From UBA3700 sp964478025 (GTDB lineage Bacteria; Bacillota; Clostridia; Christensenellales; UBA3700): a DNA stretch of 12,839 nt. Position 1 is the first letter of the stretch. The number at the start of each line of letters is the position of its first letter. The stretch is taken from NCBI GenBank assembly GCA_964478025.1, contig CAYZGK010000024.1, positions 1-12,839 on the forward strand. The letters are read 5' to 3'. Below are positions 1 to 5,388 of the stretch, piece by piece. The position numbers were made by a program, and so were the translations under genes. The notes under the pieces are model-generated. The model did no database searches and was not told the origin of the DNA. It was given only the letters and a program-made list of their open reading frames with translations.

Positions 1-5
1 CTTAA

Positions 6-10
6 CTCCT
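6..10 (-). promoter_or_regulatory. Ribosome binding site of the next gene, outside the window
   Basis: On the minus strand the sequence AGGAG lies 24 bases after the rpmA stop and is followed by TTAAG up to the window edge. A start codon would fall just outside. This shows that the ribosomal operon continues. In many Firmicutes the gene after rpmA encodes the ribosome-assembly GTPase ObgE; that identity is inferred from synteny only. Confidence 0.6.
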
Positions 11-34
11 AAATTTATTTAATTTTTAATTTAA

Positions 35-319
35 TTATTTTGCTTCTTTAGCATATACACTAACTTGTTTCTTATCTTTACCAATTCTTTCGAATTTTAC
101 GATACCATCAATTAGTGCGAATAATGTGTCATCGCCACCGATGTCTACATTGTTACCTGGATGATATTTTGTTCCTCTTTGTCTAACAAGGATTGATCCA
201 GCTGTAGCAAATTGTCCATCACTCTTTTTAGGTCCTAGTCTCTTAGCTTCAGAATCTCTACCATTCTTTGTAGATCCTACACCTTTCTTATGTGCGAATA
301 ATTGTAAATTCATTATCAT
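35..319 (-). CDS. rpmA: 50S ribosomal protein L27, with Prp-cleavable N-terminal extension
   Basis: Ribosomal protein bL27 of the large subunit, whose N-terminal tail reaches the peptidyl-transferase centre. The 94 residues show the family signature GSILVRQRGTKYHPGNNV (about 41-58) and a C-terminal beta barrel. The protein begins MIMNLQLFAHKKG: the stretch before AHKKG matches the Firmicutes extension that Prp removes between Phe and Ala, here predicted after F8. The ATG at 319 is preferred over the ATG at 313 because GGAGGT lies 9 nt before it, against 15 nt for the second. Its ATG overlaps the prp stop (ATGA), so the two are translationally coupled. The gene is last of the visible operon rplU-prp-rpmA. 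Confidence 0.97.
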   Translation of the reverse strand: MIMNLQLFAHKKGVGSTKNGRDSEAKRLGPKKSDGQFATAGSILVRQRGTKYHPGNNVDIGGDDTLFALIDGIVKFERIGKDKKQVSVYAKEAK

Positions 320-651
320 AACTTTATTACCTCCACTTTTAGGTTTTTAGGATAGCCACTTTCTATGTCTTTTAATCCAAGAAACATTGTTTCAAGAATT
401 ACATCAGCATCATGTCTATCCTTTGAATTCAAGTTTTCAGGAATACTTATTTTGTAAAATCCTTTCTTTTCATCTATATCTTCAATTATATTTAATTTAA
501 GATACATCTTTAGTCCCATTCCTGCTGTTTGCACTATTGATGAGATTGCAGAACATACTATATCCTCGCCCTCACTTGCATAACCTGAATGACCACTACA
601 TTCAACTTGAATTATACTACTATTTTGCTTCTTAACTTTAACGATTGTCAT
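316..651 (-). CDS. prp: Ribosomal-processing cysteine protease Prp
   Basis: Prp (YsxB family) cleaves the N-terminal extension from L27 so that mature 50S subunits can form. It is 111 residues, usual for the family. The catalytic dyad is visible: His21 in the motif CSGHSGYA and Cys33 in EDIVCSAIS, with the expected 11-residue gap. It sits between rplU and rpmA, the standard place. Its ATG shares one base with the rplU stop (TAATG) and has no good Shine-Dalgarno, so translation probably depends on ribosomes ending on rplU. The substrate motif is present on the adjacent L27, which supports a functional pair. Confidence 0.95.
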   Translation of the reverse strand: MTIVKVKKQNSSIIQVECSGHSGYASEGEDIVCSAISSIVQTAGMGLKMYLKLNIIEDIDEKKGFYKISIPENLNSKDRHDADVILETMFLGLKDIESGYPKNLKVEVIKL

Positions 652-953
652 TATTTAATTTCTGTAATCTTTAAAGCTGTAAATGGTTGTCTATGACCTT
701 GACGCTTACGCTCATTTTTCTTAGCCTTATACTTAAAGATAACAATCTTCTTAGCCTTATCTTGAGCAACTACTTCAGCCTTTACACTAGCTTTAGCAGC
801 ATCCTTGCCAACTACAACCTTACCATCATTGTTAAGCATAACAACATCTAAATTAACGATATCTTTAACTTCGGCTTCTAATTTTTCAACCTTAATGATA
901 TCACCAACAGAAACTTTGTATTGCTTATTACCTGTAGTAACTATTGCGTACAT
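651..953 (-). CDS. rplU: 50S ribosomal protein L21
   Basis: Ribosomal protein bL21, a 23S rRNA-binding protein of the large subunit. The 100 residues start MYAIVTTGNKQYKV, the classic L21 start, and carry the basic block YKAKKNERKRQGHRQPFTALKI near the C-terminus that contacts rRNA (about residues 75-96). AGAGGAGG ends 7 nt before the ATG. It is the first gene of the operon, behind a leader of about 70 nt and a strong promoter. The length is normal and nothing is missing. Confidence 0.97.
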   Translation of the reverse strand: MYAIVTTGNKQYKVSVGDIIKVEKLEAEVKDIVNLDVVMLNNDGKVVVGKDAAKASVKAEVVAQDKAKKIVIFKYKAKKNERKRQGHRQPFTALKITEIK

Positions 954-1024
954 TTTAATACCTCCTCTCTCCAGTCTCGCTGTTAAGGTGCCCTATGGTC
1001 TTATTACCTTCTCCATGCGGCTCG
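954..1024 (-). ncRNA. L21 leader, cis-acting autoregulatory RNA of the rplU operon
   Basis: This 5' untranslated region is unusually GC-rich for the window and ends in the rplU Shine-Dalgarno. It has the position and look of the L21 leader known from low-GC Gram-positives, where L21 is thought to repress its own operon. In transcript sense AAGGU (1010-1006) can pair with ACCUU (989-985), and AUGG (1016-1013) with CCAU (998-995). These two pairings interleave, so they suggest either alternative folds or a pseudoknot. Family assignment is from memory of the consensus; a covariance-model search would settle it. Confidence 0.75.
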
Positions 1025-1030
1025 TGATAA

Positions 1031-1060
1031 ATATTACCAAAAACAAATCTATTATGTCAA
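1031..1060 (-). promoter_or_regulatory. Sigma-A promoter of rplU-prp-rpmA
   Basis: On the minus strand a perfect -35 box TTGACA (1060-1055) and a -10 box TAATAT (1036-1031) are separated by 18 nt. Transcription would start near 1024, which is exactly where the GC-rich L21 leader begins. A second, weaker candidate (TTGACT, 17 nt, TAAATT) lies about 30 nt upstream. Confidence 0.8.
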
Positions 1061-1143
1061 ACAATTTATATTTATATAAAATAAGAGTCAATTGAAAAAG
1101 TATGAGCACATAATTAGACGCCACACTATACGTTAAATTACAT

Positions 1144-1249
1144 AAAAAAAAGGATCTAGTATACAATCCATTCTCCCAAATAATCGCATTAAGTCGTATT
1201 TTTACTTCTCCCAAACCCTATTTATTTGACTTTACTACTAAATCCTTTT
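1144..1249 (-). terminator. Structured terminator-like RNA element downstream of the 141-residue gene
   Basis: Two 14-nt arms (1249-1236 and 1161-1148) pair completely in the minus-strand transcript, with one G-U wobble, and are followed by eight U residues (1151-1144, four of them also in the stem). The loop is long (74 nt) and contains a further 7-bp stem, CAAAUAA with UUAUUUG (1228-1222 and 1183-1177), and two copies of UUUGGGAGAA (1215-1206 and 1180-1171). It lies 40 nt after the stop at 1289 and before the rplU promoter. It can end the upstream transcript, but the ordered interior is unusual for a plain terminator; a small RNA 3' end is possible. With the L21 leader and rplU promoter, this accounts for most of the gene-free stretch 954-1288. 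Confidence 0.6.
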
Positions 1250-1288
1250 AATATTGACCCTCTTAAAATTCTTATTAAAAACTCTATC

Positions 1289-1714
1289 TTATGCTACTAT
1301 GTAAATTCTTCCTGTCTTTTTGTAGTAATTTTTAAAATCTTTTTCTAGCGCTTTTCTCTTTTTGAACTTATATTTAAGTCTTTCATCTCTTATTTCAGTA
1401 TAATCATTTTCTCTTTTCATTCTTATTACAGATAGCTTTATATCTTCACAAGTTCTATTTTGCTCTTGAATATTTGTACAAGAAAAATAAGGATCTTCTT
1501 TATTTTTATTTACTAATTCAAAATATTCCTCTCTTGTAATTTCAACTACCTGTCTTATAGCTTTTTTATTATGATGTTTTACTCTAGGAAGACCCCTTGC
1601 TATTTTTGCTGCATCTTCAGCTGAATTAGTGTTTAATGCAAAATCTTTCAATAAACCATTCTTTCTACCTACATGTCCACATACTGCTGTTACTTTAAAA
1701 AATTTATCATTCAT
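1289..1714 (-). CDS. Conserved small basic protein of unknown function
   Basis: A 141-residue, Lys/Arg-rich protein that I cannot assign to a named family. The first 65 residues look like a small folded domain with the motifs VCGHVGRKNG (11-20) and LPRVKHHNKKAI (42-53), which I associate with uncharacterised proteins of Clostridia. Cys12, Cys79 and Cys89 with nearby His are visible, but no clear zinc knuckle forms. The last 35 residues are strongly basic (KYKFKKRKALEKDFKNYYKK, 114-133), consistent with binding nucleic acid or ribosome; that is inference. AGGAGG lies 8 nt before the ATG. It is preceded by its own -10 box and followed by the structured terminator, so it may be a single-gene unit. 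No signal peptide or membrane segment. Confidence 0.85.
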   Translation of the reverse strand: MNDKFFKVTAVCGHVGRKNGLLKDFALNTNSAEDAAKIARGLPRVKHHNKKAIRQVVEITREEYFELVNKNKEDPYFSCTNIQEQNRTCEDIKLSVIRMKRENDYTEIRDERLKYKFKKRKALEKDFKNYYKKTGRIYIVA

Positions 1715-1751
1715 TTCTCTATCCTCCTATATATTTATTTTTTCTACCATC

Positions 1752-1780
1752 ATTATAATTAAAGAATTTATTAATTAATA
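1752..1780 (-). promoter_or_regulatory. Candidate promoter of the 141-residue gene
   Basis: On the minus strand a perfect -10 box TATAAT (1757-1752) lies about 38 nt before the start codon. The hexamer 17 nt upstream, TATTAA (1780-1775), is a poor -35 box. The stretch is very AT-rich, so chance matches are possible. Confidence 0.4.
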
Positions 1781-1801
1781 TGTACTGAAAATTCTTTTAT
1801 T

Positions 1802-1833
1802 TGTATCTATAGTGGTCACCCACCATAGATACA
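1802..1833 (-). terminator. 14-bp hairpin with GUGA (GNRA) tetraloop after the ADP-ribosylglycohydrolase gene
   Basis: Arms 1833-1820 and 1815-1802 form 14 pairs around a four-base loop. In the minus-strand transcript the only irregular pair is G-U and the loop reads GUGA, a stable GNRA tetraloop. On the plus strand the same position is an A-C mismatch, so the structure favours the strand of the upstream gene. No U-tract follows directly (AAAUAAAAG, then UUUU about 11 nt on), so it may be a 3'-end stabiliser or processing site more than a classical intrinsic terminator. Confidence 0.5.
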
Positions 1834-1874
1834 TTTATTTACGCTAATACTTAAAACTAAGAATAATATATAAC

Positions 1875-2666
1875 CTATATACTCTTATTTAATTTCTTAT
1901 AACCTTTTACCATTACTTCCCATACATCAGGCTTTATAAATGGTCTAACTTGATTTAAAATATCCTCAGGGATTCCATAATATGCCTCAGCAATTGCGCA
2001 AGACATAGCGCTTGTTGTATCGCAGTCTCCTCCAATTGAGATGGTTGTTCTTAAACAATTTTCAAAACTTGATGAGATTAAAAAGCAATATAGTGCTTGT
2101 GGTACTGTAGCTTGGCATATTTCAGCTCCATGATAGAAATTTGCAACTAAATCATCGTAATCTAGATTTGCTACCTCAGGATACTGAGTTAAAATATAGT
2201 TTTTAATAAACTCTTTATCCTTACCAATTCTTGCATAGTATATACACATAGCAACAACTTCAGCTCCCTTTATACCCTCTGGGTGGTTATGAGTTACTTG
2301 CGTTACTTGCTTAGATATATGTTTAACTTCTTCCTCACTATTTCCAAACCATCCACAAGGACTTATTCTCATAGCGCTACCATTACCACAAGAGTTATAA
2401 GGCTTTGATTCATCACTTAATACCCAGTATACAAATCTTGCACCATATCCAGCTCTTGGATATCTTTGTCCCCACTTTTTAAATGTTTTAATAATATAGT
2501 CGTTATCATCCCACTTTTCATTTTCACAGATTTCCATAACAGCGGTTGTCATAATGCTGTCATCTGTCATAGATGTTCCGTCGTTAATTAACTTAAAATC
2601 TTTTCTTTTTGTGTTGTTAAATTCATAGTATGATCCTACAATATCTCCAATTAATGCTCCTAGCAT
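1875..2666 (-). CDS. ADP-ribosylglycohydrolase (ARH/DraG family)
   Basis: A 263-residue cytoplasmic enzyme of the ADP-ribosyl-glycohydrolase fold, which removes ADP-ribose from proteins or other ADP-ribosylated molecules using a two-metal centre. Metal-site signatures are present: GALIGDIVGS (3-12), TDDSIMT (34-40), GNGSAMRISP (94-103), THNHPEG (125-131) and IGGDCDTTSAMS (211-222), with Asp35, Asp36, Asp214, Asp216 and Thr217 as likely ligands. The length and motif order are normal, so it should be active. GGAG lies 9 nt before the ATG. It follows the 72-residue gene by 32 nt and is probably cotranscribed with it. No DraT-like transferase is adjacent; the nearest candidate ADP-ribosyltransferase is the DUF3990-like gene at 8306. 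The substrate cannot be told from sequence. Confidence 0.93.
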   Translation of the reverse strand: MLGALIGDIVGSYYEFNNTKRKDFKLINDGTSMTDDSIMTTAVMEICENEKWDDNDYIIKTFKKWGQRYPRAGYGARFVYWVLSDESKPYNSCGNGSAMRISPCGWFGNSEEEVKHISKQVTQVTHNHPEGIKGAEVVAMCIYYARIGKDKEFIKNYILTQYPEVANLDYDDLVANFYHGAEICQATVPQALYCFLISSSFENCLRTTISIGGDCDTTSAMSCAIAEAYYGIPEDILNQVRPFIKPDVWEVMVKGYKKLNKSI

Positions 2667-2698
2667 ATTCTTTTTCTCCTTTTTATTTAAATTTTTAA

Positions 2699-2917
2699 TT
2701 ATATTCTTTCAAATCCCTTAGTTTTTTGATCATAAGGTGACATTTTCTTAAAGTCATCTGCAAGTCTATAACCTATTGCATTACTTAAAACTTCAAGATC
2801 TTTTACAGATATTTTGTCATCTACAAACATTAAGTAAAATGAACCTAATAGTTCTTCATCTTTATAACCTTGTTTCTTTAACATTTCTAATACTTGTTTT
2901 GCTTCTTCACCTGTCAT
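2699..2917 (-). CDS. Small acidic protein of unknown function (72 residues)
   Basis: I do not recognise a named family. The protein starts MTGEEAKQVLEMLKKQG and continues with predicted helices, an aromatic stretch SFYLMFVDDK and the helix VKDLEVLSNAIGYRL. It resembles small all-helical clostridial proteins that often lie beside phage or accessory genes. The ATG at 2917 is chosen because AAGGAG lies 8 nt upstream; a longer reading from GTG at 2974 has no ribosome site and adds a basic tail unlike the rest. A strong promoter and a leader of about 177 nt precede it, and the ADP-ribosylglycohydrolase gene follows 32 nt later, so the two form a likely operon. Confidence 0.75.
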   Translation of the reverse strand: MTGEEAKQVLEMLKKQGYKDEELLGSFYLMFVDDKISVKDLEVLSNAIGYRLADDFKKMSPYDQKTKGFERI

Positions 2918-3094
2918 TTTTTCTTCTCCTTTTTTCCTTTGTTTCAATTTTTGGCAATAAAAAGTCCTAACCACATAACATGTGCTTTTTTATTAATATA
3001 TTGAAACGTACCTGATTTTTTTTATGACCTTTTTTAAGGCTTTTCTACTTTTCTTTTTTCTTGATCGATCTTAACAAACGTTTCTTTATTTGTT
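2918..3094 (-). promoter_or_regulatory. Long A-rich 5' leader of the 72-residue gene operon
   Basis: About 177 nt of transcribed, apparently untranslated sequence between the predicted start near 3094 and the ATG at 2917. In transcript sense AACAAA can pair with the close TTTGTT, or GAAACGT can pair with ACGTTTC some 70 nt further on, so alternative folds are possible. GATCGATC and CCTTAAAAAAGG are further small palindromes. I recognise no riboswitch or T-box motif. This stretch, with the promoter and the inverted repeats to 3235, explains the region 2918-3254. Confidence 0.4.
2956..2994. terminator. Inverted repeat with T-tract inside the leader
   Basis: CACAT AAC ATGTG (2972-2984), flanked by AATAAAAAG (2956-2964) and CTTTTTTATT (2985-2994). 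On the plus strand the hairpin is followed at once by C and six T, a fair terminator against antisense transcription. On the minus strand a seven-base bulge weakens it, but it could act as an attenuator before the 72-residue gene. The stem is short. Confidence 0.35.
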
Positions 3095-3100
3095 GTATAT

Positions 3101-3129
3101 ATTGTAGCAAATATTTTACGCTATGTCAA
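3101..3129 (-). promoter_or_regulatory. Strong sigma-A promoter upstream of the small ORF and ADP-ribosylglycohydrolase
   Basis: On the minus strand a perfect -35 TTGACA (3129-3124), a 17-nt spacer and the -10 TACAAT (3106-3101). This is one of the best promoter matches in the window. The start would be near 3094. It lies 126 nt after the end of rng, so the accessory genes are transcribed independently of the RNase G operon. Confidence 0.78.
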
Positions 3130-3160
3130 GAAAGCCAAGGCCCTGCTGGTGGGTTGAGCA

Positions 3161-3235
3161 TTGAATATATCATAGATATATTCAAGTAAAATTTGGACTT
3201 GTCAATGCAAGTTTTCTTGTCCTAATTTTGGGACA
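3161..3235. repeat. Cluster of three inverted repeats between rng and the accessory promoter
   Basis: From left to right on the plus strand: a perfect 11-bp inverted repeat with a 3-nt centre (TTGAATATATC at 3161-3171, GATATATTCAA at 3175-3185); ACTTG/CAAGT at 3197-3212 with a 6-nt loop; TGTCC/GGACA at 3218-3235 with an 8-nt loop. None has a U-tract on the minus strand, so I cannot name a clear rng terminator. The 11-bp repeat lies about 30 bp upstream of the -35 box and could be a regulator site or a transcript-end hairpin. Confidence 0.5.
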
Positions 3236-3254
3236 CACTTTTTTGACTTGTTTT

Positions 3255-4733
3255 CTAGTACACTAGCTTTGCTTCATCTGGAAGGTCAATGATTGTTGTT
3301 GTATAAGCTTTAACGCTATATTTTTCAATATGCTTTGTCTCATCTGGAATAAGGTATATTCTTTTATCTTTCCATTCGTTTAAGCATTCTTTTTCAAATA
3401 GCTTATATGTAAATATCTTATTAAACACAGAAACTGACACATTACAAACAACTGAAGTGTTCTTTGGATTTTTAAAAATTATATTTAAATCTTGTTTTAA
3501 TTTTGAAGCCACATGTTCATCACTATATACATAACCATTACCCTTACAGTATGGACATGTTTGTAGCATGACATCTTCTATCATACAATTTGCTTTCTTT
3601 CTTGTTATCTCAACAAGGCCAAGTGGAGTTATATCAATGGCGGTTGCACGCAATCTATCTTTAGATAACTCGTCTTGCAAAACTTGTAAAACTTTATCTA
3701 TTTTGCCCTTTTCATTCATATCTATAAAATCAACAATTATTATTCCACCTAAGTTTCTAAGTCTTATTTGTCTAGCAATTTCTTTAGCTGCAATAATGTT
3801 TGTTTCAAAGATAGTTTCACTAAGCTCTTTTTCGCCTATATATTTTCCTGTATTAACATCAATTACAGTTAGAGCTTCTGTTCTATCTATAACTAAGTTT
3901 GCACCATTAGATAATTCAACTTTTCTCTCAAGTAGTTTATCTATTTGAGAATCTATATTATATTCATATAAAATACCTTTTGTATTTGAATATAGTTTAA
4001 ATAGTCCTGGGTCTACATGTGGGAACTCTTGTTTTAATTCATTATAGACTTTTTCACTATCTACAATAATTTCATCAACATCATCTCTTAGCATATCTCT
4101 AACAGATTGCACAGCCAGTGAGTCTTCTTTAAAAATAAGGGCTGGGGCTGATTTACTATAGTATGCTTTTTGGATTTTTTCCCATCTTTCTTCAAGTTCT
4201 TCTGTTTCTTGTTTTAATTCCTCTTTTGAGCAGTTAATTGATTGCGTACGTAAAATATATCCATGGCCTTTCTTTCTAATTTCATTTATATAATTTACAA
4301 GCTCTAACTTTTTATCATCATCTGGAAGTTTTTTTGAGGCACACACATAATCTACATTTGGCATCATTATAAGGCCACGAGAGGCAAGTGACATATTCAT
4401 TGTAATTCTAGCGCCCTTTGTTCCAAATTGATCTTTAACAACTTGAACAAGGATTTCATCGCCTGGTTTTACATTTAAATTAGAAATTTGAATATCAGCG
4501 CCTTCATCCGCTCCAACCATATCACCAGCAAATAAAAATCCATTACGCTCAAGGCCTATATTAACAAAGGCTGAATTCATGCCGTTTATAACGTTCATAA
4601 CTCTTCCTTTGTAGATATTTCCAACTAATCTTTCTTTGCTTTCTTTTTCGACCCAAAACTCAACTAGTTTGCCATCTTCAACAATGCAAACACGAGTAGC
4701 AGATTTAATTACATTAATAATAATTTGTTTCAT
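3255..4733 (-). CDS. rng: Ribonuclease G (RNase E/G family)
   Basis: Single-strand endoribonuclease acting on rRNA precursors and mRNA. At 492 residues it is a normal RNase G. The S1 RNA-binding domain spans about 35-115 (GNIYKGRVMNVINGMNSAFV). The catalytic domain carries both metal aspartates: Asp292 in VIDVNTGKYIGEK and Asp335 in IIIVDFIDM, followed by DITPLGLVEITRKK. The zinc-link cysteines are in CPYCKGNG (393-400), needed for dimer formation. There is no long C-terminal scaffold as in RNase E. The start lies one base after the stop of the DUF2344 gene and has only a weak ribosome site, so translational coupling is likely. It is last in the operon with the ROK, radical SAM and DUF2344 genes. 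Confidence 0.96.
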   Translation of the reverse strand: MKQIIINVIKSATRVCIVEDGKLVEFWVEKESKERLVGNIYKGRVMNVINGMNSAFVNIGLERNGFLFAGDMVGADEGADIQISNLNVKPGDEILVQVVKDQFGTKGARITMNMSLASRGLIMMPNVDYVCASKKLPDDDKKLELVNYINEIRKKGHGYILRTQSINCSKEELKQETEELEERWEKIQKAYYSKSAPALIFKEDSLAVQSVRDMLRDDVDEIIVDSEKVYNELKQEFPHVDPGLFKLYSNTKGILYEYNIDSQIDKLLERKVELSNGANLVIDRTEALTVIDVNTGKYIGEKELSETIFETNIIAAKEIARQIRLRNLGGIIIVDFIDMNEKGKIDKVLQVLQDELSKDRLRATAIDITPLGLVEITRKKANCMIEDVMLQTCPYCKGNGYVYSDEHVASKLKQDLNIIFKNPKNTSVVCNVSVSVFNKIFTYKLFEKECLNEWKDKRIYLIPDETKHIEKYSVKAYTTTIIDLPDEAKLVY

Positions 4734-4734
4734 C

Positions 4735-5388
4735 TTATATCTTTAAATAGTCGTCAACCGCAATAAGTTTATCATCAAGTTTTACTAATTGATTTAACCT
4801 TGTAATATCGTTTATTGTAGTTTGTATTTTATATTCTTTAATAAAATGTTGAATTAAAGAATCAATTCTTAAATTAACATTTCCACTTGCTGCTCTTACC
4901 CATAAGTCTTTTCCATCAACAAAAATATCAAAAAGCATAGGTTTAACATCTTTTTGAATAATTTCACCTTTCTTTTTAAGATCTATAATAAGTTCAGTTT
5001 TTTCCTTTATATCTTCAATCTCAACAGGAACTATGTTTTGACACTTAATTCTAAAATCACTAGCAATAACATTTCCAGCTAAGTTTGGATTCTTTAATTT
5101 TTCTACTGCACTTGTAGCTCTAATGCCAGAAGGTGCGTTATCGTTATATTTATTTAAAAACTCTTGAGCCGTTATATTATTACAATCTACAGCATAATAC
5201 TCTGCTATTGATTGACACCCAAGTGGAATTGGAGTTGTTGCATATGTTAGCATATGCTTTACAAATCCTTGAGAATAATTTACATCAATTTTTGCTCTTT
5301 TAAGTACTCTATGTAAAACATCCATTGTATCTAGATGTGAAACAAAAGCAAAATCTCCGGCTTTAACATGTTTAATAACTATAATCAT
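4735..5388 (-). CDS. TIGR03936 / DUF2344 radical SAM-linked protein
   Basis: A 217-residue protein of the family found almost always next to, or fused to, the TIGR03960 radical SAM protein. Its biochemical role is not known. The family motifs are at the N-terminus: KAGDFAFVSHLDTMDVLHR, then KRAKIDVNYSQGF, a TPIPLG segment and IAEYYAVD. I chose the ATG at 5388 rather than the upstream GTG at 5400: AGGAAGG lies about 11 nt before the ATG but abuts the GTG, and the ATG forms an ATGA overlap with the radical SAM stop. The next gene, rng, starts one base after its stop. This close coupling points to a joint role with the radical SAM enzyme, perhaps on RNA. Confidence 0.92.
   Translation of the reverse strand: MIIVIKHVKAGDFAFVSHLDTMDVLHRVLKRAKIDVNYSQGFVKHMLTYATTPIPLGCQSIAEYYAVDCNNITAQEFLNKYNDNAPSGIRATSAVEKLKNPNLAGNVIASDFRIKCQNIVPVEIEDIKEKTELIIDLKKKGEIIQKDVKPMLFDIFVDGKDLWVRAASGNVNLRIDSLIQHFIKEYKIQTTINDITRLNQLVKLDDKLIAVDDYLKI

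Noticed and set aside
805..1095. Plus-strand open frame of 96 codons across rplU and its leader
   Set aside because: It is antisense to rplU and the L21 leader, has no ribosome site and a composition typical of a shadow frame.
993..1214. Minus-strand open frame of 73 codons upstream of rplU
   Set aside because: It overlaps the promoter, leader and structured terminator, has no convincing start signals and shows no recognisable motif.
1148..1249. T-box or other known riboswitch
   Set aside because: No T-box sequence (AGGGTGG-like) or other aptamer core is present, and no gene in the right position follows the terminator for such control.
2918..2974. GTG start at 2974 giving a 91-residue version of the small protein
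   Set aside because: No ribosome site precedes it, it lies in the leader hairpin, and the ATG at 2917 has a clear AAGGAG.
3568..3948. Plus-strand open frame inside rng
   Set aside because: It is antisense to the conserved RNase G catalytic core; low-complexity hydrophobic translation is a by-product of AT-rich sequence.
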